A stretch of DNA of 64,000 nt from Candidatus Accumulibacter aalborgensis (GTDB taxonomy: Bacteria; Pseudomonadota; Gammaproteobacteria; Burkholderiales; Rhodocyclaceae), in contig NZ_FLQX01000146.1 of the NCBI RefSeq assembly GCF_900089955.1, positions 1-64,000 on the forward strand. Direction: 5' to 3'. This document shows, in pieces, positions 9,293 to 19,019 of this stretch (its first letter is position 1; each line of letters begins with the position of its first letter). The translations under genes and the position numbers were made by a program. Below the pieces are notes generated by a model that was not told the origin of the DNA, ran no database searches, and saw only the letters and a list, made by a program, of their open reading frames with translations.

Positions 9293-10948
9293 TCAGGCCG
9301 GATTACTCGGCAGAATCACCCTGAAAATCGAACCCTTACCGAATTCGCTGCTGACCTCGATATGGCCACCGTGCTGATGCACTATCCCGTAGGCCAGCGA
9401 GAGCCCCAGTCCGGTGCCTTTGCCGACTGGCTTGGTGGTGAAGAACGGGTCAAAGATCTTCTCCAGATGTTCGGGCTTGATACCCTTGCCGGTATCTGCC
9501 ACTTCTACCCAGACGCTCTCCCGATCATGGCCGGTACGCACCGTGATGCTGCCGTGGCTGTCGATCGCATGCGCCGCATTGAGCAGCAGGTTCATGAACA
9601 CCTGATTGAGTTGCGAAGGAAAACAGCGGATTTGGGCGATGTGGCCATACTCCCTGACCACTTCGGCCTTGTCCTTGAGTTCGTTCGACACCACATTCAG
9701 CGTGCTCTCGATCCCCGCTTCCAGATCGGCCCACTCGGGCTCCGAACCGTCCACGCGAGAGAATTCCTTCAGGTCCTGCACGATGCGTTTCACACGCTGC
9801 AAGCCGTCCACCGACTCGGTCAGCAGGTTGCCAATATCTTCGCGCAAAAACGCGGCATCGATTTCGTTCTTCAGCCGGGTGATATCGTCGAGCACGCCAC
9901 TGGCCAGCGATCCTTCCACTTTCTCGTATGCCGCGAGCAGCCGGAAGATATCCTCGGCATAGCGCTGCATGGTCCCGAGATTGGAGTTGACGAATCCTAT
10001 CGGGTTATTGATCTCGTGCGCCACGCCGGCCGCCAGTTGACCAATCGAGGCCATTTTTTCCGATTGCAGCAGCTTATGGTGGGTGTCTTCGAGTTTGTCG
10101 ATCAGTTCTTCCTGATGCAGCTTCTCGGCCTCCAGAGTCGCGTTGGCGGTCTGCAGGTCGGCCGTACGTTCCCTTACTCTTTCCTCCAGCCTGGCGCGTG
10201 AATCGCGCAGCGCCTCCTCGGCCCGCGTCCTTTCGGTGATATCGTTATAGCCGAAAACTCGGCCGACGATGCGCTCGCCGAGATACTGCGGGCGCGATCT
10301 GCATTCGAAAACCCGGGCATCCTTGAGCCGAAAGAGGTCTTCGGTTTCGCTGCTGTCGGCAATCGCTTGCAAGCGTGTGCGACAGGCATCGTCCTCAACG
10401 ACCTGCTGCACCATGAATTCGAGGATCGCCGAATCGTCCCGGTCGAGCAGCAGGTCCTCGGGGATCTCCCACATGCTGCTGAACAGACGGTTCATGCTGG
10501 CGATTCTGCCCTGCCAATCGATCACCAGGATGCCATTGCCGGTCGATTCCAGCGTTGCCCGCAGTTGCGACAGGGTTTGTTCCAGAGCGTCCTCGACCTT
10601 GCGCTCGTGCTGAATATCCCTCGCCTGGACAAGCAACAGGGGCGTCCCGTGATGATCAAGCATGCGAACGGATTTCGTGACCGTCAGCAGGGAACCATCG
10701 GCGCAAAGATAGAGCCCCTCCTGGCCGTCAATGTCCTGATACTGACCGTTGCGAACCTCTTCCCAATAGAAGACGTCCTGCAACGAGCTTTCGATGTCCG
10801 TGATGGTCATCGCCGCCAGTTCCTCGCTGGCATAGCCGAGTGTCTGCTCGACGACCCGATTGGCCACCAGGATGCGCAAATGGCCGGGCTCAACCAGGAG
10901 CATCATGTACGGGCTGTAATTCAGCATCAATTGCTCAAGGCTGCTCAT
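9293..10948 (-). CDS. PAS-PAS histidine kinase
   Basis: A 551-residue cytoplasmic sensor kinase with no membrane segment. It has PAS 1 (about 10-115), PAS 2 (125-240), a coiled coil (245-290), HisKA with His311 in [13 protein letters not shown], and HATPase ([14 protein letters not shown]). The HisKA/HATPase block is nearly the same as in the kinases at 2603, 14817 and 25452, so they are paralogues with different sensory ends. The start overlaps the stop of the HD-GYP gene (ATGA), giving translational coupling. It probably feeds the receiver domains encoded upstream in the same operon. Confidence 0.9.
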   Translation of the reverse strand: MSSLEQLMLNYSPYMMLLVEPGHLRILVANRVVEQTLGYASEELAAMTITDIESSLQDVFYWEEVRNGQYQDIDGQEGLYLCADGSLLTVTKSVRMLDHHGTPLLLVQARDIQHERKVEDALEQTLSQLRATLESTGNGILVIDWQGRIASMNRLFSSMWEIPEDLLLDRDDSAILEFMVQQVVEDDACRTRLQAIADSSETEDLFRLKDARVFECRSRPQYLGERIVGRVFGYNDITERTRAEEALRDSRARLEERVRERTADLQTANATLEAEKLHQEELIDKLEDTHHKLLQSEKMASIGQLAAGVAHEINNPIGFVNSNLGTMQRYAEDIFRLLAAYEKVEGSLASGVLDDITRLKNEIDAAFLREDIGNLLTESVDGLQRVKRIVQDLKEFSRVDGSEPEWADLEAGIESTLNVVSNELKDKAEVVREYGHIAQIRCFPSQLNQVFMNLLLNAAHAIDSHGSITVRTGHDRESVWVEVADTGKGIKPEHLEKIFDPFFTTKPVGKGTGLGLSLAYGIVHQHGGHIEVSSEFGKGSIFRVILPSNPA

Positions 10949-12219
10949 CGGGCGAATGTTTCCTGTCCGGGCTGGCCGGCATCAAAATAATAGCTGACCC
11001 GCTTGCGTGGACTGAGGTAGTTGTAAACTTCCCCCGGCACTTGTGCCGGCCTGACCGGCTTGGCAATATTGACGTGCGTTTCGCGCGCCAGGTCGACCAG
11101 CAGCGCTTCATGTTGGGGAATCTTCGCGTCGTAGATCAGGATCATCGGTTTCATCGGCTTGTCCGTATTGACGGTCGCGACCATGCCGATGACGCCATTG
11201 GAGAGTTGCACGATCGTCCCTGGCGGATAGACGCCAAGACAACGGATGACCACCTTCAGCAGCGTTGGATCGAATTTGCCGCGCAGTCTGGCGAACATCA
11301 CCGAAAGCGCCTCGTGTGGCGTCAGGGCATCGCCGATATTGAGCGGATTGCACAGCTCATCGTAATGGTTGGCAATGGCCACGATGCGCGAGAGCAAGCC
11401 GATCGACTCGCCCATGAGCTTGTCGGGATAACCCGTACCATCATAGGATTCGTGGTGCGCTCGGATGATGGCCAGGATGGCCGGGGCAAACTTCAGTTGC
11501 TGGCCGATGGCCACGCCGTACTGACAATGCATCTCGTACAAGTGGCGCTCGGCCGGCGTCAGTGCGTCCGTTTTCCTGAGAATCCTGCTTGGGATATCCC
11601 GCCTCCCGATATCGTGAAACAGCGCCCCCATGCCCAGTGCGCCAACCATCTCTTGCGGCAGGTGGAGTTCGCGCGCCATCATCAGCGACAGCATGGTGAC
11701 GTTCAAGGCATGAAAATACAATTCCTCACCGCCCATCTTGTCGCCCATGACATGAATCGCAAGTTCCGGAGCACACAGGATCGACTCGGCAATCTGGGTC
11801 ACCAGTTCCGTCGCCTGGCGTACGGCCTCCGTCGGCCGGGCCAGCAGATTCTTCTCGATGTCGCGAATGGTTTGCGCTGAATTGATAAAGGCATTCTCGA
11901 TGCGCGCTGCAGTCTCGCGCTGCGCCTTGATCTGTTCCGTCATGACGTTCTTGGCGGCGAGCGTCGACGTGATATCCGGCCTGGCTTCGGCCGGCGGATC
12001 GGTCGGCAGCGCCGTCTGCGGTGGCGGAGCGATGTCGCTCAGCGCCGGGTCGTAGCGAACGGTCTTCAGCCCCAGGCTGCGGATGGTCGCGATCTGCTCC
12101 GTGGAACTGATCTTGAAACGGCTGAAGGGGAAGGGATGTTTCAGCCAACCGAGTTCGAGGTCGACATACATACCGACCTGGAGTTGATCGACGGTGATCC
12201 GGGGAAGATCGGGAATCAT
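10945..12219 (-). CDS. DUF3391-HD-GYP c-di-GMP phosphodiesterase
   Basis: A 424-residue protein. The N-terminal DUF3391 domain (ITVDQLQVGMYVDLELGWLK) is followed by an HD-GYP phosphodiesterase domain with GALFHDIGRRDIP, the HHESYDGTGYP motif and a typical C-terminal tail. HD-GYP enzymes linearise c-di-GMP through a two- or three-iron centre. The catalytic HD, the later HH and the intact GYP motif all suggest activity. It overlaps the PAS kinase gene by 4 bp and follows the small response regulator by about 120 bp in the same direction. Confidence 0.92.
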   Translation of the reverse strand: MIPDLPRITVDQLQVGMYVDLELGWLKHPFPFSRFKISSTEQIATIRSLGLKTVRYDPALSDIAPPPQTALPTDPPAEARPDITSTLAAKNVMTEQIKAQRETAARIENAFINSAQTIRDIEKNLLARPTEAVRQATELVTQIAESILCAPELAIHVMGDKMGGEELYFHALNVTMLSLMMARELHLPQEMVGALGMGALFHDIGRRDIPSRILRKTDALTPAERHLYEMHCQYGVAIGQQLKFAPAILAIIRAHHESYDGTGYPDKLMGESIGLLSRIVAIANHYDELCNPLNIGDALTPHEALSVMFARLRGKFDPTLLKVVIRCLGVYPPGTIVQLSNGVIGMVATVNTDKPMKPMILIYDAKIPQHEALLVDLARETHVNIAKPVRPAQVPGEVYNYLSPRKRVSYYFDAGQPGQETFAR

Positions 12220-12341
12220 GAAGTGGCCTCGTTTACTCGCCCGCGCCGCCAGCGTAGACCACGGCGATGTCGGCCAAAGATCCGATCAGCCAGCAGCACG
12301 AACGAGGAATCCTGGTCGAGCTCGAACATCGCGGTCCGCGA

Positions 12342-12905
12342 TCAGTCGTCGACCAGCGTTTCGTCAATCAGCACAGAGCCGTCTGGCCCCCAATTGACGT
12401 AGGTGATGCCGGGTTCCTCGGCTTCGAGCCGGCAACGTTCTACTTGCTCCGCGGTCAGGCTGCCCTGCGCAAGGCGCATCTGGTTGGCGAGATGCTGGTT
12501 TTCCAGCGTCGCGTCGCGCAGGGCAAGCGCCTGGCCGATGGCCGAGATCAGCTCGTAGTCGTTCCAGGGTTTGGCGATGAAGCGGGTGATCTGCGCCTCG
12601 TTGATCGCCCGGATGAGCCCATTGAGATCGGCGTAGCCGGAGAGAATCAGGCGTGGCGCACCCGGCTGCAGCGCGCGAAACGCCTGCAGGAACTGAACGC
12701 CGTCCATTCCCGGCATGCGGTAGTCGGACAGGACCAGGTCATACGCTGTGTAGCGCGCTTTCTTGAGCGCCTCGAACGGATCTTCGCAGCAATCGACATC
12801 AAACCGGTCGCTGCGCCCGGCGGCGCTGCCGGGCGCGAGCAGCAGCAGCCGACGCAACGACTTGAGGATCGAACTTTCGTCATCAACGATCAGGATGCGG
12901 CTCAT
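12342..12905 (-). CDS. Response regulator, single receiver with C-terminal extension
   Basis: A 187-residue protein: a receiver domain (MSRILIVDDESS, phospho-acceptor Asp61 in LVLSDYRMPGMDG, Lys in AKPWNDYE) plus about 50 residues with no known output domain. The KPWxD motif and the pattern of its last helix match the receivers of the neighbouring HD-GYP and EAL proteins. ATG 12905 is set by a GGAGG Shine-Dalgarno; the longer open frame upstream overlaps the next gene and is not needed. It may relay or compete for phosphoryl groups inside this operon. Confidence 0.88.
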   Translation of the reverse strand: MSRILIVDDESSILKSLRRLLLLAPGSAAGRSDRFDVDCCEDPFEALKKARYTAYDLVLSDYRMPGMDGVQFLQAFRALQPGAPRLILSGYADLNGLIRAINEAQITRFIAKPWNDYELISAIGQALALRDATLENQHLANQMRLAQGSLTAEQVERCRLEAEEPGITYVNWGPDGSVLIDETLVDD

Positions 12906-12927
12906 GGGGACCTCCGATACGGGTTCG

Positions 12928-14268
12928 TCACTTGCGGTCGGGGCGGATGTGCAGTGGCGGAATCGGACCTTCGCGCCGCGCGTATTCCTGAATCTGGCGG
13001 ATGACAACAGCGTCGAGCAGGTAGTCGGCGGCAAGCAGCAAAGCGCCGTCGCGGCCGGCGAGGTCACGCGCAAGGGCCATCCCCGGCCTGAGTTCTGCGG
13101 CCGTGACCAGGATATCGTGCTGGCTTTCGTGAGAGGCTCCGCCGAGCATGTCGAGGAAGGCGTCGACCACACTCGCGTCGTAGCGCTTGCCGCGCGCCTT
13201 GACGAGCATGCCCTTGGCCTCGCTTTCGCTCAAGCGCTTGTCGTAGAGGATGCCGCACTGCAAACCGTCGTAATCGTTGGCCACCGCAAGGATGCGCGCA
13301 GCCAGCGGAATGCTCAGTCCCTGTCGTTTTTCAGGCCAGCCTTCGCCGTCGAAGCGCTCGTGATGCAAGCGGATGGTCAAGGCAACGTCCTTGAGCTGGT
13401 CGAGTGGCATCAAGGCCTGCTCGCCGGCCAGGGCGTGTTTGCGGTAGCGACTGAGTTCTTCGCCGGCCATACGTGATACGGGCTTGGTCAGCAACTCGTC
13501 GGCAAATCCGATCTTGCCGATGTCGTGTAGCAGGCCGGCAAGAAAAATGTCCTGCTGTTCCCGCCCGTCCATGCCCATTTTCTCGGCTGTGCGGCGAGCC
13601 AGGTCGGCAACCCGGCGTGAATGACCGGCGACCGCGCCACCACGCATCTCGATCAGCCCGGAGAACATCTTGACCGAGACGATGAAGTTCTGCTTGAGCT
13701 GCTGGTTGGCCACGCTGAGGAGACTATTGACGTCTTGAATCTCGGCGGTACGTTCACGGACGCGTTGTTCGAGATCGGTGTTGAGACGCCACAACTCGTC
13801 GTTCTGCGTCTGCGTCAGTGCCAGCAGACGGATGTTCTCGGCCTTCAAGCGCGAGCGCTCGAGCGCGTCGCGGATGGTCAGCAGCAGATCGTTGTCGTCC
13901 CACGGCTTGGCGATGTAGCGGTAGATCTCGCCGCGGTTGATGGCAGCAATCGTCGAAGTGACGTCCGAATGTCCGGTGAGCAGAATGCGCGACACCTGCG
14001 GCCAGCGCTTGCGAGCCTCTTCGAGGAAGCGTGCGCCGTCCATTTCCGGCATGCGCATGTCGGAAATGATGAGGTCGATGTCTTCGCGAGCGAGAACCTC
14101 GAGGCCAGCGGCGCCGCTTTCGGCGGTGTGTACCCGGTAGCCACTGGGGCGTAGTAAACGGCGCAGCGAAGACAGGATGCTCGCCTCGTCGTCGACCAGC
14201 AGGAGCGAAGGTGGCCGGTCGGTTGCCGGCAAGCTTGCGCCGGGATTCGGGGCTGTGGAATCGGTCAT
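12928..14268 (-). CDS. REC-HD-GYP response regulator
   Basis: A 446-residue protein: receiver (about 20-140, phospho-acceptor Asp70 in LIISDMRMPEMDG, AKPWDD), a coiled linker (150-190), and an HD-GYP domain (LLHDIGKIGFADELL, then HHERFDGEGWPEKRQG). The GYP signature reads GWP, a variant that may change c-di-GMP handling or partner binding, while the HD and HH metal ligands are present. ATG 14268 is in an ATGA overlap with the small membrane gene upstream. Such RpfG-like proteins hydrolyse c-di-GMP when phosphorylated by a cognate kinase, here perhaps the PAS kinases nearby. Confidence 0.9.
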   Translation of the reverse strand: MTDSTAPNPGASLPATDRPPSLLLVDDEASILSSLRRLLRPSGYRVHTAESGAAGLEVLAREDIDLIISDMRMPEMDGARFLEEARKRWPQVSRILLTGHSDVTSTIAAINRGEIYRYIAKPWDDNDLLLTIRDALERSRLKAENIRLLALTQTQNDELWRLNTDLEQRVRERTAEIQDVNSLLSVANQQLKQNFIVSVKMFSGLIEMRGGAVAGHSRRVADLARRTAEKMGMDGREQQDIFLAGLLHDIGKIGFADELLTKPVSRMAGEELSRYRKHALAGEQALMPLDQLKDVALTIRLHHERFDGEGWPEKRQGLSIPLAARILAVANDYDGLQCGILYDKRLSESEAKGMLVKARGKRYDASVVDAFLDMLGGASHESQHDILVTAAELRPGMALARDLAGRDGALLLAADYLLDAVVIRQIQEYARREGPIPPLHIRPDRK

Positions 14269-14498
14269 GGTGAACTCACTACGCTGGGGTGGCTGCCGTC
14301 TATCGGCAGGATGATCCGGTATTCGCTTGCCAGCACATCCCGCTTGAACAGGGCCGCTGCGCCAAGGACCAGGCCCATGCTCAGGATGCCGCCGCCAAGA
14401 TAGCGCGAGAAGGCCTTGGCGCGCGCCTTCGCAGCCTGCGACACAGCGCGGCGCTGCAGCGATTGCCGTGGCGATGCAGACGGGCATGGCTCAGACAT
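14265..14498 (-). CDS. Small single-pass membrane protein
   Basis: A 77-residue hypothetical: basic N-terminus (SLQRRAVSQAAKARAKAFSR), one membrane helix (YLGGGILSMGLVLGAAALF), then a short tail. It overlaps the REC-HD-GYP start by 4 bp (ATGA), the main reason to believe it is translated. No family was recognised. The tail EYRIILPIDG recalls the last strand of histidine-kinase ATPase domains, which could be chance or a remnant. It would be the first gene of the minus-strand operon. Confidence 0.45.
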   Translation of the reverse strand: MSEPCPSASPRQSLQRRAVSQAAKARAKAFSRYLGGGILSMGLVLGAAALFKRDVLASEYRIILPIDGSHPSVVSSP

Positions 14499-14816
14499 GG
14501 TTCCAAGGTTCCCTGGTCGGCTCGCGCGCCCCGGCAGGCGGCAGCGGCTGCCGGCGCGCTGTGCCGGACGCGAACGCGTGATGGTGCTTGAGCAGCCAAG
14601 GATAAGCCCGCCGCAGCAAAAAGGCCAGAGCACGGCCCACCATTGCTTGATTTATCCCCGTCGCGTAGTATCCATCAGGAGGTATTTCGCGGGCGCCATG
14701 ATGAGGGTGTTGGTAACCGTATCCTGCCAGAGATGGCCGCTCGTGTTTTCCGCTATCGCCGCCAGCCACGGAAAAATCAGCCCTGCAATACGCGTTGTGC
14801 AGGAGGCTCACCTGAA
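14499..14816. other. Divergent intergenic region
   Basis: It separates the minus-strand signalling operon from the plus-strand kinase and must hold promoters for both. No clear sigma-70 boxes, hairpin or RNA element stands out. An AGGAGG Shine-Dalgarno at 14801-14806 sets the start of the kinase gene. Confidence 0.5.
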
Positions 14817-16904
14817 TTGGAAAGCACTACCCCAACGTTGAAGCTGAGTATCCGCCAAGGATTGCTGCTCTTCATCACGCTCGCCAGCCTGATCCTGGCC
14901 GGCGTCGCCGGTCTCGGCGTGTGGGGCACATGGCGCGGTCAGGAGAGTTTGCGCGAGGTGTTGACCGAGGAAGTCTACGCAACGCAGCAGCTTGTCGAGG
15001 TCTACACGCAACTCACCAGCATACCCGCGCGGATGTACGGGGTGCTCAACGGCGATACCAGCGCCGTCGGTGCTCGCAGCCACCTCGTCGGCGCCCGACG
15101 TGACCTTGCGCTCGGCTGGCGACGCTATCGCGCAGCGCTCGCCGACGGAGCAGACGAAGAAGAGAAGACGCTGATCGCGGCGATTGATCCGCCGTTGAGC
15201 GCTTTGCCGGCTTTGCTGGACCGCATCGACCATCTCCTTGCTGTCGACGACCGGCCGGCGATCGCTGCGCTCCTCAGCCAGGAGTGGTGGGACATCCGGT
15301 TGCAGGTCATGGCGCCGCTCAGCCGGCTGATCGAGCTTGAGCAAAGCCACGTGGAGGTGGCCTACGCTGTGGCGCAAGGCGTCTACCGGCAGACATTGAT
15401 TGGCCTGGGGCTGCTGCTCGCCGCCGGCATGGCGATCTTCTTCGGTTTTTCACGCCGCATCTTCGACCATGTGATGACCAGGCTCGGCGTGATCGAGGAC
15501 GCTTTGACGCGGATCGCCGCCGGCGACCTCGAAACGCGCATCGGCGGCAGCCACAGCGGCGAGTTCGGGCGCATCGTCGGCGCGCTCGACCGGACGGTCA
15601 GCAGTCTGCGCGCGGACCGCCAGGCGTTGGAGATCTTGCAGCAAGGCCAGGCCTCGATCCTCGAATCGATGGCCGAGGGATTGTACGGCACCGACGCCGA
15701 GGGCAGAATCACTTACGCCAATGCGGCGGCGGAACACCTGCTCGGCTGGAGCGCTGGCGAAATGCGCGGCCAGTTCGCGCACCAGATGTTCCACCACACG
15801 CGAGCCGACGGCACGCCTTATCCGGTCGAGGATTGCCCGATACATCGCGCCTGCTTGACCGGGCAGCCGTGCCGTTCGGACGACGAGTTGTTCTGGCGCC
15901 GGGACGGCAGTAGCTTCCCGGTCGAAATGGCCGGCGCGCGGATCGGCACCCCCGAGCGCACCGTCGGCAGCGTCGTCGTTTTTCGCGACGTCACCGATCA
16001 GCGCTCGGCCAAACTGGCGCTACGCGCCAACGTCGAGCGACTCACGGCGATCAACCGTCGCCTGGAGGAAACACAAAGCCAGCTCCTGCAGTCGGAGAAA
16101 ATGGCGTCGATCGGTCAACTGGCGGCTGGGGTGGCGCACGAGATCAACAACCCCGTGGCCTTCGTCAATGCCAACCTCAGCAGTCTCAGGTGCGAAGTTG
16201 GCGACCTGCTGCGAGTTCTCGACGCCTACCAGGCGGCCGACCCGATCCTCGCGGCGCATCCGGCAGTGATGAAAACGATTGCCGCGGCCAGAGACGCCGC
16301 CGAACTCGACTACCTGCGGGCGGACATAGGCGCACTGATCGATGAATCGCTCGACGGCATGCAACGCGTCCGCAAGATCGTCCAGGACCTCAAGGACTTC
16401 TCGCGCGTCGGCACGGCCGAGTGGCAGTTCGCCGACCTCGAGGACGGACTGGACAGTACGCTCAACATTGTCTGGAACGAAGTCAAGTACAAGGCACTGG
16501 TGGAGAAGGAGTACGCCGGCTTGCCCAAGGTCGAATGCATCGCGGCGCAGATCCACCAGGTCTTCATGAACCTTCTGGTCAACGCTGCCCAGGCGATCGA
16601 AAGCCACGGAACCATCACGCTGCGTACGGGTTTCGCTGGCGCCGAGGTCTGGGTCGAGGTCGAGGACACCGGCCAGGGAATTCCGGCGCATGAATTGAGC
16701 CGCATCTTCGATCCCTTCTTTACCACCAAGCCGGTCGGCAAGGGAACCGGGCTCGGCTTGTCGTTGGCTTACAGCATTGCGCAGCGACACCGGGGGAGGA
16801 TCGAAGTCAGCAGTCAAGTCGGTGTTGGTTCACGTTTTCGTCTTGTGCTGCCGGCCATGCGGGTGCAGGCCGAGGTGTCGGCCAGCGGTGAAGCCACGGG
16901 CTGA
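14817..16904 (+). CDS. Membrane histidine kinase (HAMP-PAS-HisKA-HATPase)
   Basis: A 695-residue sensor kinase: TM1 (LLLFITLASLILAGVAGLG, about 12-32), a helical periplasmic domain (about 35-190), TM2 (LIGLGLLLAAGMAIFFGF), HAMP (ending GRIVGALDRTVSSL), PAS (about 280-400, with a Cys-containing insert), HisKA with His441 in [13 protein letters not shown], and HATPase ([14 protein letters not shown]). An unusual TTG start at 14817 is proposed because a perfect AGGAGG lies 10 bp before it and the homology starts right after; the upstream ATG at 14643 would add 58 residues without family features. It is divergent from the c-di-GMP operon, whose receivers may be its targets. Confidence 0.88.
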   Translation: MESTTPTLKLSIRQGLLLFITLASLILAGVAGLGVWGTWRGQESLREVLTEEVYATQQLVEVYTQLTSIPARMYGVLNGDTSAVGARSHLVGARRDLALGWRRYRAALADGADEEEKTLIAAIDPPLSALPALLDRIDHLLAVDDRPAIAALLSQEWWDIRLQVMAPLSRLIELEQSHVEVAYAVAQGVYRQTLIGLGLLLAAGMAIFFGFSRRIFDHVMTRLGVIEDALTRIAAGDLETRIGGSHSGEFGRIVGALDRTVSSLRADRQALEILQQGQASILESMAEGLYGTDAEGRITYANAAAEHLLGWSAGEMRGQFAHQMFHHTRADGTPYPVEDCPIHRACLTGQPCRSDDELFWRRDGSSFPVEMAGARIGTPERTVGSVVVFRDVTDQRSAKLALRANVERLTAINRRLEETQSQLLQSEKMASIGQLAAGVAHEINNPVAFVNANLSSLRCEVGDLLRVLDAYQAADPILAAHPAVMKTIAAARDAAELDYLRADIGALIDESLDGMQRVRKIVQDLKDFSRVGTAEWQFADLEDGLDSTLNIVWNEVKYKALVEKEYAGLPKVECIAAQIHQVFMNLLVNAAQAIESHGTITLRTGFAGAEVWVEVEDTGQGIPAHELSRIFDPFFTTKPVGKGTGLGLSLAYSIAQRHRGRIEVSSQVGVGSRFRLVLPAMRVQAEVSASGEATG

Positions 16905-16957
16905 GCAGGATTGAAGGCCAGGGAAGGAATTCCTCGGGTGACCAATCTTTCGGTATG

Positions 16958-17335
16958 ATCGCCCTGGCTCAGGAGCACAATCTTCTCGCGCAGGGTGCGC
17001 ACTTCGGGAATCCGATCGAGACCCAGTAGCTTGCCCCACTCGCCAGGCGCACACGAGCGCAGGGACTCGACCGATTCCAGTCGCGCCAAGGCCATGAAGG
17101 CGATCAACATCAACATACCGTCGATCCCGTAGTAACCCGGTGGCAGCGTCAGCTCCTCACCTCCTTCGAGCAGCCCCACTGCCAATAAGGCGGGTAGCGC
17201 AAACAGCACCCCTCCCCGCGGCACGTCGACGGCCGCCTGGAAGTGGGGAGCGACCGCATTCAGCCCGCCCACGCTGGCCGCCACCCGGGCTTCCAGCTTC
17301 CGGTTCGGCACGAACCGACCGCCAGCGGTCACGAC
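16958..17335 (-). pseudogene. Transposase N-terminal remnant
   Basis: About 125 codons resemble the start of a large putative transposase family: FVPNRKLEARVAASVGGLN, then LPPGYYGIDGMLMLIAFMAL, then CAPGEWGKLLGLDRIPEVRT. The match ends at LLSQGD, after which the frame reads through unrelated sequence antisense to the kinase end. No catalytic DDE part is left. It touches the 3' end of the diguanylate cyclase gene, so an element once inserted just behind that gene. The family assignment is from memory of similar proteins and is moderate. Confidence 0.6.
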
Positions 17336-18321
17336 TCTGCCGATGCCGCTTGCGCCGCCACGCAGACGCGGTTGCGGCCGCCTGCCTTGGCCGCGTAGAG
17401 AGCGAGGTCGGCTTCCCCGATGAGCAAGTCCGGGCCCGTTGCCAGGTCGGGAACGCAAGTCGCCACGCCCAGGCTGAGCGTCACCCAGGGGCCAACATCA
17501 CTGGTCGCATGCGGCAATTCCAGAGCCTCGACTTTGCCCCGTAGACGGTCCGCCACGGAGTGCGCACACTCAAGGTCTGTGCTCGGCAGGATGACGGCAA
17601 ATTCCTCGCCGCCGTATCGCGCCGGCAGGTCGGCGGCACGGAAGATCTGCCGCTGCAGGATTCCGGCCACCGCCTTGAGACAACCATCGCCGCCCTGGTG
17701 TCCGTAGTGGTCGTTGTAGCGCTTGAACTGGTCCACGTCGGCCATGATCAGCGATAGCGCTTCGCCCCGGCGCCGGCAGCGGCTCCACTCGACCTGCAAT
17801 CTCTCGTCAAAGCTGCGCCGATTGGCAATTCCGGTCAAGCCATCGCAAGTGGCGAGTTGTTGCAGGGCGAGCTGGGCATTCTTCTGCTCGGTCATGTCGC
17901 GCAGAGTTTCGACGACGGCAATCAGTTGGCCGTCGTCGGCGTAGATCGGGCCGGCGTCGACGGCCAGATAGAGGCGGCAACCCAGCCGGGGCATGAGGCA
18001 CCAGGTCTCGGCCCTGAGTCCGTAGCCGTTCTCGGAGGGTTCGGTATGCTCAGAGTAGAGCGTTGCCAGTTCGGCAATTCGGCCCTGGGCGAGAACGTCA
18101 GCCAGACAGAGCCGGGGCTCTGAATAAAAGGCTTGCCAGTGGTTGGTGGTACCGACGACATCGGCCGCCGGCACGCCGGTCAGGCGTTCGCAGGCATGGT
18201 TCCAGATGATTACCTGACCACTGGGGTCGAGGACGAAGGTCGGGACGACCAGGTGCTGCATGAGGCTGACGGCGAAAGCACGTTGCCGGGCCCGAACTGC
18301 CGATTTCTTGTCGGTCATCAA
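17329..18321 (-). CDS. PAS-GGDEF diguanylate cyclase
   Basis: A 330-residue protein: PAS (about 20-145, with [13 protein letters not shown]) and GGDEF (155-315). The active site is intact ([12 protein letters not shown]) and the RxxD inhibitory site (RAAD) lies exactly five residues before it, so the enzyme should make c-di-GMP and be product-inhibited. It starts with ATG ATG; the ATGA at 18318-18321 overlaps the lolD stop, so it is co-translated with the Lol transporter genes. That pairing is unusual. The PAS subtype is like the second PAS of the kinase at 25452. Confidence 0.93.
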   Translation of the reverse strand: MMTDKKSAVRARQRAFAVSLMQHLVVPTFVLDPSGQVIIWNHACERLTGVPAADVVGTTNHWQAFYSEPRLCLADVLAQGRIAELATLYSEHTEPSENGYGLRAETWCLMPRLGCRLYLAVDAGPIYADDGQLIAVVETLRDMTEQKNAQLALQQLATCDGLTGIANRRSFDERLQVEWSRCRRRGEALSLIMADVDQFKRYNDHYGHQGGDGCLKAVAGILQRQIFRAADLPARYGGEEFAVILPSTDLECAHSVADRLRGKVEALELPHATSDVGPWVTLSLGVATCVPDLATGPDLLIGEADLALYAAKAGGRNRVCVAAQAASAES

Positions 18322-19019
18322 TCTTCTCCTTGGCCCTCGCCGGACGCATGCAGGCAGCCATCGCGCAGGGTCAGGATTCGCCCGACGCGGCCAGCCAGCG
18401 CCGGGTCGTGGGTGACGACGACAAAGCTCGTCTGCCGCGAGCGATTGAGCGCCAGCATCAATTCGAACACGCTCTCGGCGGTCTGCCGGTCGAGATTGCC
18501 GGTTGGCTCATCAGCGAGCACGCAAGCCGGCTCGGTGACCAGCGCTCGGGCGATCGCCGCCCGCTGGCGCTCGCCTCCCGACAGCTCCGATGGGGTGTGC
18601 TGCAGGCGGTGCCCGAGCCCCACCTCGGTGAGCACTGCCGCGGCGCGTGCTTCGGCCTCGGCCTTCGGCAGCCGCCGGATGAAGAGCGGCATGGCGACGT
18701 TCTCGAGCGCGGTGAACTCGGACAGCAGATGATGAAACTGGTAGACGAAGCCGAGGTGGCGATTGCGCAGGACACCGCACTCGGCGTCATCGATGGTCTC
18801 GAGATCGTGGCCCATCAGCTGGACCTTGCCGCCACTGGCGGTATCGAGACCGCCGAGCAGGTGCAGCAGCGTGCTCTTGCCTGAACCCGACGAGCCGACG
18901 ATCGCCACGCGCTCGGCGACGCGTACTTCGAGGTCGACGCCGAGCAGGACCGGCACGTCGGAATCGCCCTGGCGAAAGATCTTGCGCAGGCCCTGACAGG
19001 CCAGTACCAGTTCACTCAT
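18318..19019 (-). CDS. lolD: Lipoprotein-releasing ABC transporter ATPase LolD
   Basis: A 233-residue ATPase of the LolCDE complex, which lifts outer-membrane lipoproteins from the inner membrane to LolA. Walker A is GSSGSGKST, the signature is LSGGERQR, Walker B is [13 protein letters not shown], and the H-loop is VVVTHD. The Q-loop region [18 protein letters not shown] is typical of LolD. ATG 19019 overlaps the end of lolC by 8 bp. Length and motifs fit an intact gene. Confidence 0.95.
   Translation of the reverse strand: MSELVLACQGLRKIFRQGDSDVPVLLGVDLEVRVAERVAIVGSSGSGKSTLLHLLGGLDTASGGKVQLMGHDLETIDDAECGVLRNRHLGFVYQFHHLLSEFTALENVAMPLFIRRLPKAEAEARAAAVLTEVGLGHRLQHTPSELSGGERQRAAIARALVTEPACVLADEPTGNLDRQTAESVFELMLALNRSRQTSFVVVTHDPALAGRVGRILTLRDGCLHASGEGQGED

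Noticed and set aside
14643-14816. Upstream ATG start for the HAMP-PAS kinase
   Set aside because: Adds 58 residues without features before the first membrane helix, whereas TTG 14817 has a perfect AGGAGG.
16904-16957. Continuation of the transposase frame to 16814
   Set aside because: After LLSQGD the sequence no longer resembles the family and becomes antisense of the kinase end.
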